From Planctomycetota bacterium (lineage in GTDB: Bacteria > Planctomycetota > UBA1135 > UBA2386): DNA of 64,000 bases. A program made the translations under genes and the position numbers. Each line of letters opens with the position of its first letter. The stretch's first letter is position 1. Below, piece after piece: positions 38,593-46,321 of the stretch. The notes below the pieces were generated by a model. The model had not been told where the DNA came from and did no database searches. It saw only the letters and a list, made by a program, of their open reading frames with translations. The stretch is taken from positions 186,001-250,000 of the forward strand of contig JACKIB010000001.1 of assembly GCA_020638695.1 (NCBI GenBank), given 5' to 3'.

Positions 38593-38659
38593 CTCTCCCC
38601 TCGGTCGAGCCACGACCGAGGCCGCCCGCCCGGCGCGTCGGCGCAACCGCTCTGCCGCG

Positions 38660-39046
38660 CTGCGCTGGATCCTCCCGTGGTTGATCGCCGCTGCGAGCTG
38701 CAGCGCCCCCGCCGCGCGGTCGCTGCACGTTCCGGTCCTTGTGCCACGCTCGCTGCGCGCCAGCCACGCGATCGTGCGCCTGCCGCTGCGCGAACTGCGC
38801 CGCCACCTGCCGGACTTCGATGCCGAGCGCGCGGCCTACTACTTCACGGGCCGCGAGCCGCTGCCGTATCGCCTGGTCGATACGGACCACGACGGTCACG
38901 ACGACGCCGTCGAAGTGAAGCTACCGGCACACGCCACCGAGCACTGGGTGGTGGTCGTCTGTCCCGGGCCGCCGCACCGCGGTGCGTTGCCCGAGGGCGG
39001 GAGCGACCTCGGGGTATCCGTGGACTTCGCGCACGCCCGCCGCTGA
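38660..39046 (+). CDS. possible lipoprotein related to extracytoplasmic DUF4861-like proteins
   Basis: About 128 residues. No ATG fits: the frame runs upstream through tRNA-Cys, so translation must start after 38592. A CTG at 38660 would give RWILPWLIAAASC, a lipoprotein-like signal with Cys in lipobox position; a TTG at 38681 is the alternative. The body has VPVLVPRSLRASHAIVRLPL and LPYRLVDTDHDGHDDAVEVK, the D-x-D-x-D-G metal-loop pattern seen near the start of DUF4861-type proteins. That relation is tentative. Start and reality of the gene are less certain than its conserved-looking body. Confidence 0.5.
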   Translation: MRWILPWLIAAASCSAPAARSLHVPVLVPRSLRASHAIVRLPLRELRRHLPDFDAERAAYYFTGREPLPYRLVDTDHDGHDDAVEVKLPAHATEHWVVVVCPGPPHRGALPEGGSDLGVSVDFAHARR

Positions 39047-39069
39047 ACGCACGCACGAACGCCCGAGCA

Positions 39070-39093
39070 GCTCGCCGACTCACGCGACGAACA
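39070..39093. repeat. possible decayed family A arm
   Basis: The stretch CGCCGACTCACGCGACGAAC resembles the conserved arm CGACGACTCATGCAACGAAC of the family A repeats (about 17 of 20 positions). It lies in the 55-bp gap between convergent genes ending at 39046 and 39102, the same kind of position as the better copies. Chance similarity cannot be excluded. Confidence 0.25.
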
Positions 39094-39101
39094 CGCGGCG
39101 G

Positions 39102-39671
39102 TCAGCTCGGGCGGAGGATCATCGGTCCGACCAGCGCCTCGGCGGTCGGGGAGTCGACCAACTCGGCGACCAGGGCCAACGCGAACTCGAACGCCGTACC
39201 GGGGCCCTGGCTGGTGATCAGCCCGGGCGCCTTGACGACGCGAGCGTCTTCCAACACACCGTGGCCAGCCACGCGCGCGGCGACCGACGGGTGGCAGGCC
39301 ATCCGCACCCCGGCGCCGATCCCGTGCTGCACCAGCGCGATCGGGGCCGCGCAGATCGCGGCGACCCAGCGCTGGGCCGCGTACTGCGCCCGCAGTAGGT
39401 CCCCCACCTCGACCGACTGCGCGAGCGCCTCCGCGCCACCGAGCCCACCGGGCAGCACCACCGCGTCGAACACCCCCTGCAGCGTGTCGAGTGCCGCGTC
39501 GGGCAGAATCCGAATCCCCCGGCTGCAGCGCACGGGCCGCGTCCCGTCGAGTCCGGCCAGCACCACCTCGACGCCCCCGCGGCGCAGTACATCGACGGCG
39601 ATGGTGACCTCCATTTCTTCGGCCCCATCGGCCAGCAGGACCAGGGCCCGCGGCGCTTCGCGCTGCTGCAT
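39102..39671 (-). CDS. DJ-1/PfpI family protein
   Basis: 189 residues from the ATG at 39671, chosen because GAGGA lies eight bases upstream (an ATG at 39686 has none). Landmarks of the DJ-1/ThiJ/PfpI fold: ALVLLADGAEEMEVTIAVDV with the conserved Glu, AVVLPGGLGGAEAL, and the nucleophile-elbow Cys in WVAAICAAPIALV. The C-terminus has LITSQGPGTAFEFALALV, matching the DJ-1 subgroup. Members are glyoxalase/deglycase-like or chaperone-like stress proteins; the exact activity is not predictable. Divergent from the small membrane protein at 39756. Confidence 0.93.
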   Translation of the reverse strand: MQQREAPRALVLLADGAEEMEVTIAVDVLRRGGVEVVLAGLDGTRPVRCSRGIRILPDAALDTLQGVFDAVVLPGGLGGAEALAQSVEVGDLLRAQYAAQRWVAAICAAPIALVQHGIGAGVRMACHPSVAARVAGHGVLEDARVVKAPGLITSQGPGTAFEFALALVAELVDSPTAEALVGPMILRPS

Positions 39672-39755
39672 CGTGTGGTTCCTCATCGACTCGACCGAGC
39701 CTGGGAAGCTCCGAGCTCCGGGGCCGAGAACCAGGGACTATACTTCTCCCCGCCG

Positions 39756-39941
39756 ATGGCCAAGCGCGCGCTCTGCTACCTGCTGTTCTTCGTGATCGAG
39801 ACCCTGATCATCGTCGGGTCCCTCGTGCTGGTGGTGTGCGTCTACCTGCCGTTCGTCGCGATCAAGGGCGTGCTGATGACCCTGCTCGGCAAGGCGACGC
39901 CGCGCGTCGGCAGTGGCACCGCTTCCGAGCTGACGTCCTGA
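39756..39941 (+). CDS. small membrane protein
   Basis: 61 residues. Starts MAKRALCYLLFFVIE; one long hydrophobic stretch (about 5-44, LLFFVIETLIIVGSLVLVVC then VYLPFVAIKGVLMTLL) that could form one or two helices, then a short polar tail. Coding character and membrane profile are clear, but no family was recognised. It lies between a DJ-1 family gene and tRNA-Leu. Confidence 0.6.
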   Translation: MAKRALCYLLFFVIETLIIVGSLVLVVCVYLPFVAIKGVLMTLLGKATPRVGSGTASELTS

Positions 39942-39993
39942 ACTTGCAGCACGCCGGTGAGCCCAGGATGGGGCCACCGATGGGACACGAGAC

Positions 39994-40082
39994 TGGTGAC
40001 CCCGGTGGGAATCGAACCCACACACCCGTTTCCGGATCTCGGATTTTAAGTCCGATGCGTCTGCCAATTCCGCCACAGGGTC
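39994..40082 (-). tRNA. tRNA-Leu (TAA)
   Basis: On the minus strand: acceptor GACCCTG pairing with CGGGGTC, D-arm GCGGAATTGGCAGACGC, anticodon loop CTTAAAA (anticodon TAA), a long variable arm typical of tRNA-Leu, T-arm GTGGG-TTCGATT-CCCAC, discriminator A and encoded CCA at 39996-39994. Confidence 0.95.
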
Positions 40083-40218
40083 GCCACGCAGAGTAGACGA
40101 CCGGCCGTTTGCCAGGGCAAGCCCGGCGGGACGCGCAGCTCCCGGCACGCGAATCGGAATCGCTGCGGACGAGCCACTCGCCATCGCGCAGGAGTCGGCG
40201 ATCTGCACCGACGTTCTT

Positions 40219-40276
40219 TCGCGGCCAAGGCCGCACCCGAGGCCTTGGGTGAGCGCGGCGCTGCGCGCCGCCGTGA
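40219..40276 (+). repeat. family B repeat (B2), upstream of the FG-GAP gene
   Basis: It matches 41771-41828 at 51 of 58 positions in the same orientation. It contains CCAAGGCC-GCACCCGA-GGCCTTGG, a perfect 8-bp stem, followed by GGCGC-TGC-GCGCC. The rest of the 401-bp gap between tRNA-Leu and the FG-GAP gene (40083-40483) shows no gene; a perfect 6-bp hairpin (40444-40460) lies just upstream of the FG-GAP ribosome binding site. Confidence 0.7.
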
Positions 40277-40483
40277 CGCCTCGGCCGCCCGCGTCCCCTG
40301 CAGCTCAGGAATCGTGCGATCCGCGCGAACTTTGGAGCAAATCCTCAAGGACTCGCCCATCACCTCCGAGGCTTTCAGGTGACAGCCGGCGGGAGGCGCG
40401 ATGCCTCCTCCGAGTCCGGCGACTCACGTTCCACGCGAGCTGCCGGGCTTGGCCAGCCCGAACCCATTGCAGGGGGAACCAGC

Positions 40484-41755
40484 ATGCGTGTAGGCATCGG
40501 TGCGTTGTTCGCCGTCGTCATGGCGACGGTCCTCGAGGATGTAGCGGCCCAGCAGCCGTTGGCGGTGCGGGAGGGGCCGGGACTGATCGCCACCGGCGAC
40601 TTCGACGGCGACCAGCGAGACGACCTCGTGTTGTTCGGCTGGTCCGGTCGCTCTGGGACCTACCTCGCCGACCCGATCGCGCCAGGCTTTCGACATCGCG
40701 GCGGCGGTCCCGGGGTGTACTCGTTCGACCTCACCGACACCCCGCTGTACGTCGGAGGCTACCTGTACGTGCCGATTCGCCTCGGCCAAGGCGGCTACTG
40801 CGAACTGCGCGTGTTCGCGTACGCGGCGAGCGCGTGGACTCTGCGCCGCTCCATCGTGATCGCACCGAGTACGCCCAGTGTGTCGGTGAGTTCGTTCAAG
40901 CTCTGCCCTTACCACGCTGACGTCGACGGCGACAAGCAGCCCGACGTCCTCGCGGTGTGGGGCGAGACGCCGATCGGTCCGACCGGGGCGTTCCGCGCCG
41001 CCGTGCTGTCGCCTACCGGACCGTTGTCGATCGCGGCGATTCCGCGCGTCACTGGCCAGACGACCGATTCTGCGGTGGTCGACGTGCACCGTGCCAAGCC
41101 CATGGTGGTGACCAAACAGCCCGAGTACCTGGTGACCCTCAGCGCGGCTTCCACCGACCCCGGAGGTGGCTTCGGTTTCGTGACACTCGGGCAGGGCCTC
41201 GCCGTCGGCGCCGGCGTTTGGGCCAGCGGTGGTCCGGCGCTCAACCACGCCGCGTACTTCGGTGCCACCTCGCCGGTGGCGTACGGCGACTTCCGGGTTC
41301 TGCCCACCATGAAGACACCGCTGGTTCAGGTGACCAGCGGCCGATCGGTGCTGTTCAAACCCTGGGTCAGTGCGCCCTACGTGGCGAACAACGCCGAGAT
41401 CCTGCTGTCGAGCTCCCGCTCGCTGCTGCTCGACACCTGCGTGGCAGACTTCGACGGCGACGGTCGGGACGAAATCGTCCTGGTCGAGAGCGCGGGCACG
41501 CACCACATGTCGTACCTGCACATCGGCGATCCTTCGAGCAACCGCGCCTACGCGCAGGTGTTCGCCCTGTGGGACCCGAACTCGCCGAGGATCGGCAGCG
41601 CCTTCCATGGCGGGGTTGGCGACTTCGACGGCGACGGGCACGTCGACCTGGTGGTCTCCTACTACGACGTCAGTCAGAGCATGCAGGGCTTCCTGGCGCT
41701 GTTCGTCGCCCGCCGCGGTGCACCGGGTCGACCCGCCCTGCAGCGGGTGTTCTGA
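40484..41755 (+). CDS. secreted FG-GAP/VCBS repeat protein
   Basis: 423 residues. The ATG at 40484 follows a good AGGGGGAA ribosome binding site and gives a signal peptide (RVGIGALFAVVMATVLEDVAAQ). Four Asp-rich repeats are clear: DFDGDQRDDLVLFGW, DVDGDKQPDVLAVW, DFDGDGRDEIVLVES and DFDGDGHVDLVVSYY, each a calcium-binding loop with the following strand. Repeats in the middle are too diverged to count, so a complete propeller is likely but not proven. It is bracketed by direct family B repeats and may have been duplicated or moved as a unit. Less repeat-rich than the gene at 2240-3871. Confidence 0.85.
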   Translation: MRVGIGALFAVVMATVLEDVAAQQPLAVREGPGLIATGDFDGDQRDDLVLFGWSGRSGTYLADPIAPGFRHRGGGPGVYSFDLTDTPLYVGGYLYVPIRLGQGGYCELRVFAYAASAWTLRRSIVIAPSTPSVSVSSFKLCPYHADVDGDKQPDVLAVWGETPIGPTGAFRAAVLSPTGPLSIAAIPRVTGQTTDSAVVDVHRAKPMVVTKQPEYLVTLSAASTDPGGGFGFVTLGQGLAVGAGVWASGGPALNHAAYFGATSPVAYGDFRVLPTMKTPLVQVTSGRSVLFKPWVSAPYVANNAEILLSSSRSLLLDTCVADFDGDGRDEIVLVESAGTHHMSYLHIGDPSSNRAYAQVFALWDPNSPRIGSAFHGGVGDFDGDGHVDLVVSYYDVSQSMQGFLALFVARRGAPGRPALQRVF

Positions 41756-41770
41756 TCCACGCCACCCCGA

Positions 41771-41943
41771 TCGCGGCCAAGGCGACACCCAAGGCCTTGG
41801 GTGAGCGCAGCGCTCCTCGCCGCCATGAGGCCCCCGCCGCTTGCCTGTTGGAGCCTCCGGTGCCGCTGCCAGCTGGAGAAGCAGCCGCCCAGGTGTCTTG
41901 GACGGTACCGAAGGGTCTTCGCGTGCCGGCAGGATCCGCGGCC
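41771..41943 (+). repeat. family B repeat, long copy (B3)
   Basis: Two conserved parts are present: 41771-41828 (match to 40219-40276) and 41914-41943 (GGTCTTCGCGTGCCGGCAGG..., match to 28961-28988). The sequence between is unrelated to the other copies. It occupies most of the 318-bp non-coding gap 41756-42073, in which no gene was seen. Confidence 0.65.
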
Positions 41944-42073
41944 CAAGCACCTCAGACTCCACGGGGGGTGTGGGCCGAAGGCGGCACCTCACCGTCGAGG
42001 CGATGTCGTGTCCGGCGATGCGGCGACCTGCCAACCGCTTTCGCGCGAGTCCACCGCCGACTACAACCCCCGG

Positions 42074-42571
42074 ATGCGCAGCCTCGCCACCCTTCCGATC
42101 CTGCTCGCCGCATGCGCGGCGCCGGGGCGCAGCTACCCCTTTCCCCGCGTGACCGAGACGGTGCGCGCTGAGCGACCACCCGACGTGCGCTGGTCGGCGA
42201 GCCTGACCGGTGTCGTCGAGGAACCACCCAACGCCATCGCCACCCGTCGCTACGAACTCCAGCTGTTGGTCGAGCAAGAACGCGGTGATGGCACGCAGGT
42301 GTGGGAACCGATCGAGCTCGGCTACGCCGAGCTGTGCGACGACGAAGGGCGGCGGGTGCGCGCCGGGGAGGTGCACGTTGCGACTCCGCGGGCCCACCAC
42401 CCCGGCCGATCGAAGTCGGAGGTCGGCGGCCGCGTGACCAACGGCTACCGCGTCTGCTTCCCCATGGCCACCGACTACCGCTTCGAGAGCATCGGCCGCG
42501 CCGAGGTCAGCTGGAAGCTGCGCTCCCCCGGACGTGCTCCGGTGCACGTGATCACGACTTTCTACCGCTGA
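42074..42571 (+). CDS. lipoprotein of unknown function
   Basis: 165 residues. N-terminus MRSLATLPILLAACAAPG is a lipoprotein signal with lipobox LAAC (Cys at residue 14). The mature part is a single beta-rich domain of about 140 residues (RRYELQLLVEQERGDGTQVW, VTNGYRVCFPM, SWKLRSPGRAPVHVITTFY). No family was recognised. It ends 13 bp before the amidase gene, so the two are likely co-transcribed. Confidence 0.75.
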   Translation: MRSLATLPILLAACAAPGRSYPFPRVTETVRAERPPDVRWSASLTGVVEEPPNAIATRRYELQLLVEQERGDGTQVWEPIELGYAELCDDEGRRVRAGEVHVATPRAHHPGRSKSEVGGRVTNGYRVCFPMATDYRFESIGRAEVSWKLRSPGRAPVHVITTFYR

Positions 42572-42584
42572 CTGGGCCACCGCC

Positions 42585-44267
42585 ATGCATGACCCGTCCC
42601 CCCACCTGTTCCTCCGCCAACTCCTGCTCGACCGCCGCGCCCTGCTCGGGGGCCTGGCGGCGAGCTCGGCCGGGACGCTGCTGCCGGCGTTCGGCCGCGG
42701 CGTGGCGTCAAGCCCCTCGATCGTCGGTGACCCCGAAGACCTGGCCGCAGCGCAGCGCCTGATCGGGCTCGACTTCACCGCCGCACAACTGGCCCAGGCC
42801 GGCGGCTCGGTGGCGCGGCAGCGCAGTGGCTTCGCCGCGATGCGTCAGCATGCGGTCGACTGGTGGACTACGCCGGCGTTCCACTTCGACCCGCTCCCGC
42901 CCGGCGCCCTCCCCCCACCGGCCGGGCCTCATCCGAACTACACCGCACAACCCGGCAACGCCTCCACCAAACCCGGGGACCTCGCCTACGCGTCGATCCC
43001 ACAGCTGGCCGGCCTGCTGCGCCAACGCACCGTCACGTCGCGGCAGTTGACCGAGCTGTGCATCGCGCGCTTGCGCCGCCACGACCCGCAGCTGCTGTGC
43101 GTCGTCACCCTCTTGGAGCGCCAAGCTCTCGCCGCCGCCGACCGCGCCGATCAGGAGATCGCGGCGGGCCGGATACGCGGGTTGCTGCACGGCATCCCAT
43201 ACGGCGCGAAAGACCTGTTCGCATGGCCCGGTGCACCGACCACCTTCGGCGCAGCACCGTTCAAGGGGCAAGTCCTCGGGGCGAAGGCGACCGTGCTCGA
43301 GCGGTTGGAGCGCGCGGGGGCGGTGCTGGTCGCCAAGCTCAGCCTGGGAGCGCTGGCGATGGGCGACGTGTGGTTCGGTGGCCGCACTCGCAATCCCTGG
43401 AATCCGGCACAAGGCTCGAGCGGTTCGTCGGCAGGACCGGCCGCCGCGGTCGCCGCAGGACTACTGCCGTTCGCGTTGGGCTCCGAGACCTGCGGTTCGA
43501 TCGTCTCCCCGTGCCAGCGCTGCGGCGTCGCGGGGCTGCGGCCTAGCTTCGGGCTGGTCAGCCGGCACGGTGCGATGCCGTTGTCCTGGACCATGGACAA
43601 GGTCGGGCCGATCGCCCGCCACGCGACCGACCTCGGCATCGTGTTCGACGCGATCCGCGGGCCGGACGGCCGCGACGCCTCGGTTCGCGCGGTCGGTTTC
43701 CCCTCTCCGAGCCTGGTCGCGCTGCGCGGGCTGCGGGTCGGCGTGTTGGACGATGCACGTCGCCGTCGCCGACCCCACTCGGAGCTTCTCGCCTGGCTCA
43801 CCGAACAGGGTGCGGTGGTCGCTCCGGCCCGGCTTCCGGAGTTCCCGTTCCGGGCGCTCATGACGATCCTCGGCTGCGAGGCGGCAACCGCGTTCGACGA
43901 CCTGACACGCTCGCCGGACCTGGACAAGCTGACCCGCCAGGACGCGGGCGCCTGGCCGACGAGTTTCCGCGCCGCGCGGTTCGTGCCCGCGGTGGAATAC
44001 CTGCGCGCCACGCGCATCCGGACCCAACTGTGCCAGGCGATGCACGCCCTGATGCAGCAACACGACGTGCTGCTCGGGGACAGCGCACTGCCCTGCACCA
44101 ACCTCACGGGCAACCCGAGCCTGGTGCTCCCGTGCGCATCCGGCCGCGGGCGCGGGCCAGCGTCGACCGCGATCATCGGCCGGCTTTTTGGCGAAGCGAT
44201 ACTGCTGGCCATCGGTGAGGGTTGGCAGAAGCACACCCGATTCCACCTCGGCCGACCGGTCGAATGA
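42585..44267 (+). CDS. amidase-signature family enzyme, probably exported by Tat
   Basis: 560 residues. The N-terminus has DRRALLGGLAASSAGTLLPA, a twin-arginine signal-like sequence. The amidase-signature core shows the Ser-Ser-Lys triad: Lys in GIPYGAKDLFAWPG, cis-Ser in GSSGSSAGPAAAVAAGLLPF and nucleophile Ser in GSETCGSIVSP (usually GSDTGGSIR). Later motifs GVAGLRPSFGLVSRHGAMPL and MDKVGPIARHATDLGIV fit the family. It hydrolyses amide bonds; the substrate is unknown. The Cys replacing the first Gly of the GGS motif is a small departure. Confidence 0.9.
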   Translation: MHDPSPHLFLRQLLLDRRALLGGLAASSAGTLLPAFGRGVASSPSIVGDPEDLAAAQRLIGLDFTAAQLAQAGGSVARQRSGFAAMRQHAVDWWTTPAFHFDPLPPGALPPPAGPHPNYTAQPGNASTKPGDLAYASIPQLAGLLRQRTVTSRQLTELCIARLRRHDPQLLCVVTLLERQALAAADRADQEIAAGRIRGLLHGIPYGAKDLFAWPGAPTTFGAAPFKGQVLGAKATVLERLERAGAVLVAKLSLGALAMGDVWFGGRTRNPWNPAQGSSGSSAGPAAAVAAGLLPFALGSETCGSIVSPCQRCGVAGLRPSFGLVSRHGAMPLSWTMDKVGPIARHATDLGIVFDAIRGPDGRDASVRAVGFPSPSLVALRGLRVGVLDDARRRRRPHSELLAWLTEQGAVVAPARLPEFPFRALMTILGCEAATAFDDLTRSPDLDKLTRQDAGAWPTSFRAARFVPAVEYLRATRIRTQLCQAMHALMQQHDVLLGDSALPCTNLTGNPSLVLPCASGRGRGPASTAIIGRLFGEAILLAIGEGWQKHTRFHLGRPVE

Positions 44268-44334
44268 GCCCCCACTCAGGGGACCGGGACCGGTCCCCTG
44301 TCAGAGTCCGCACCCCGACGCATCTCCCACTCGC

Positions 44335-44835
44335 ATGCCGACCATCCGTCCGATCACGCCGCGCGACGACGCCGCGGTCGCAACACTGGTGCGTGCCTCG
44401 CTCGCTTCGTTCGGAGTGAGCGGCCCCGGCTCCCCGGCGACGGATGTCGAACTGGACGGCATGGCGGCCGCCTACCGCGGCCCCGCGGCGCAGTTCTTCG
44501 TGATCGATCGGGATGGCGAGGTGGTCGGCTGTGGCGGATTCGGACCGCTGCAGGGCACCTCCCCGGAACACGCCATCGCCGAGATTCGCAAGGTGCACAT
44601 CCACCCGGAGATCCGCGGCGCCGGTCACGGGCGTGCGCTCGTCACGCTGTTGCTGGAGCGCATGCAGGCGGCGGGCTACCACACCGCATACCTCGAGACG
44701 ATGCCCGAGATGACCACCGCACAGCATCTCTACCGGCGGCTCGGGTTCCGGGAACACGCGCGACTCGGCAGCACCGGCCACAGTTGCTGCGCGATTCCTT
44801 TCGCCCGCTCGCTCTCCGCCACCGCAGACTCCTAG
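44335..44835 (+). CDS. GNAT family N-acetyltransferase
   Basis: 166 residues. Fold landmarks: IRPITPRDDAAVATLVRAS (first strand/helix), EIRKVHIHPEIRGAGHGRAL, which contains the acetyl-CoA pyrophosphate loop (R/Q-x-x-G-x-G/A, here RGAGHG), and TAQHLYRRLGFREHARL at the C-terminus. The substrate is unknown. The stop codon TAG (44833-44835) and probably the last codons lie inside, or directly against, a fold-back repeat, so the natural C-terminus may have been altered by that insertion. Confidence 0.9.
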   Translation: MPTIRPITPRDDAAVATLVRASLASFGVSGPGSPATDVELDGMAAAYRGPAAQFFVIDRDGEVVGCGGFGPLQGTSPEHAIAEIRKVHIHPEIRGAGHGRALVTLLLERMQAAGYHTAYLETMPEMTTAQHLYRRLGFREHARLGSTGHSCCAIPFARSLSATADS

Positions 44836-45000
44836 TGGGGTGTGTCCGAAGTTGGTCACATAAGTCGCCGGCCCTACGGCCCGCTCGCGGCGTCGCAGCT
44901 CCTCAGCTTGTCCACCAACAAGCCGTGTCGTCGCAGCTCCTTGCGAGCGAACCGCATGACTCGACGACTTATGCAACGAACTTCGGACACACCCCACTAG
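44832..45000. repeat. family A fold-back element with CTAG-tipped inverted ends (A2)
   Basis: 169 bp. Left end CTAGTGGGGTGTGTCCGAAG and right end, read on the other strand, are identical for at least 22 bp; pairing continues imperfectly to ~34 bp (ATAAGTCG/CGACTTAT). The interior is family A. On the minus strand the interior has a 27-codon open frame (MRFARKELRRHG..., 44961-44878). The CTAG at 44832-44835 contains the stop codon of the GNAT gene; the right CTAG is shared with the next element. Confidence 0.85.
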
Positions 45001-45118
45001 TGCCCCTCGTCTGAAGTTCGCAGCAAATCTTGTTGGTGGACAAGCTGAGGAGCAGCAACGCAGCGAGCGGATCGAATGGCCGGGTACACGTGCTGCGAAC
45101 TCCGGACGCGAGCACTAG
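44997..45118. repeat. family A fold-back element, short version (A3)
   Basis: 122 bp. Ends CTAGTGCCCCTCGTCTGAAG and (minus strand) CTAGTGCTCGCGTCCGGAGT are imperfect inverted repeats. The interior CTTGTTGGTGGACAAGCTGA is shared with A2 and A4, in A4 orientation, but the part equivalent to the ATG-containing half of A2 is absent. The final CTAG (45115-45118) contains the stop codon of the minus-strand M20 gene. Confidence 0.8.
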
Positions 45119-46290
45119 CGCTGCGCGGCGAGCCGCAGTTCGGCGATCGTGAGGAACATCGACACACCGAGCGAGAGCAGGTCGTCGTCGAAGTCGAAGT
45201 CCGGATGGTGGCAACCGGGCGTCGTACCCACCGGGCTGCCGGCGCCGAGGAAGAAATACGCCGACGGCCGTGCCTGTGCGAAGTAGGCGAAATCCTCCGA
45301 TGCGAGCAGCGGCAGGCCGGCGTCAGCCACCGCAACCCCGAGTGCGCGTGCGGCGTCCCCGACCGCCTCCGCACACCCGACATCGTTGCGCAGCACGGGG
45401 TACTCCGAGTCGATGCGCAACTCCGCGTGAACCCCCATTCCGGCGGCCACGCCCTCGACCACCTGACGCAGGCCGTCGTGGATGCGTTGCCGGGTCGTCG
45501 GGGAGAGCGAACGGATCGAGCCGAGCAGTTCGGCGCGACCCGGGATCACGTTGTTGGCCCGTCCGGCGTGGAAACTCCCGAACGACACCACGCCGCTCTC
45601 CAGCGCCGACAGGTGCCGCGACACCACCGTCTGCGCGGCCGTGATCACTTGTGCGCCCGCGACGATGGGATCGCGGCAATGCTGCGGCTGACTGCCGTGA
45701 CCCCCGACACCGCGCAGCACCAGCGAGACGCTGTCCACCTGAGCCATCACCGGCCCGGCGGCGACGCGCACTTCACCCTTGGGGAACCCCGGCCAGTTGT
45801 GCAGACCGTAGACCTCGGCCACCCCGTCGAGAGCGCCCTCCGCCACCATCACCCGCGCACCTCCGCCGCGCACGCCTTCTTCCGCCGGCTGGAACAGCAG
45901 CCGCACGTTGCCGGGCAACGTCCCGCGTTCCTCGGCCAGCAACGCTGCCACGCCGAGCCCGATCGCGGTGTGTCCGTCGTGCCCGCACTTGTGTGCCACG
46001 CCGTCGTGCGTGGACCGGTACGGCAGATCGGTTTCCTCCTGCATCGGCAACGCGTCCAAGTCGGCCCGGATCGCCAACACCGCGGGCTCTCCATCCCGCA
46101 GGTCGGCAACCACCCCGGTGTCCGCGCAACGGCGCGGACGGTAGCCGTGCCGCTCCAACCACTCCAGCACCACGCCCTGGGTCCGTCGCTCGGCGAATCC
46201 GAGTTCGGGGTGGCGGTGCAGATCGTGGCGCAGCGCGACCAGCTGCGGGAGCAGCGACTCGACCCGGCGGCGCATGCGCTTCCACGGCAT
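45115..46290 (-). CDS. M20 family amidohydrolase (IAA-amino acid hydrolase / hippurate hydrolase type)
   Basis: 391 residues from the ATG at 46290; 46275 is also possible. Metal and catalytic residues of the M20D type: LRHDLHRHPELGFAE, IRADLDALPMQEETDLPYRS, HKCGHDGHTAIGLG, FQPAEEGVRGGG with the catalytic Glu, GLHNWPGFPKG, and the last metal His in GCHHPDFDFDD. Such enzymes release N-acyl groups from amino acids. Only 31 bp separate its start from the divergent gene at 46322, so its promoter lies in or next to the neighbouring coding region. Its stop TAG lies within the tip of repeat A3. Confidence 0.94.
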   Translation of the reverse strand: MPWKRMRRRVESLLPQLVALRHDLHRHPELGFAERRTQGVVLEWLERHGYRPRRCADTGVVADLRDGEPAVLAIRADLDALPMQEETDLPYRSTHDGVAHKCGHDGHTAIGLGVAALLAEERGTLPGNVRLLFQPAEEGVRGGGARVMVAEGALDGVAEVYGLHNWPGFPKGEVRVAAGPVMAQVDSVSLVLRGVGGHGSQPQHCRDPIVAGAQVITAAQTVVSRHLSALESGVVSFGSFHAGRANNVIPGRAELLGSIRSLSPTTRQRIHDGLRQVVEGVAAGMGVHAELRIDSEYPVLRNDVGCAEAVGDAARALGVAVADAGLPLLASEDFAYFAQARPSAYFFLGAGSPVGTTPGCHHPDFDFDDDLLSLGVSMFLTIAELRLAAQR

Positions 46291-46321
46291 AATCACGGCA
46301 GACGATATCTGGCACCCGACG

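Noticed and set aside
38519..40082. Genomic island at the two tRNA genes
   Set aside because: No integrase or tRNA 3'-end direct repeat was found next to tRNA-Cys or tRNA-Leu.
44832..45118. Integron attC sites
   Set aside because: The arms lack the GTTRRRY and RYYYAAC core sites, and no integron integrase or cassette array is present.
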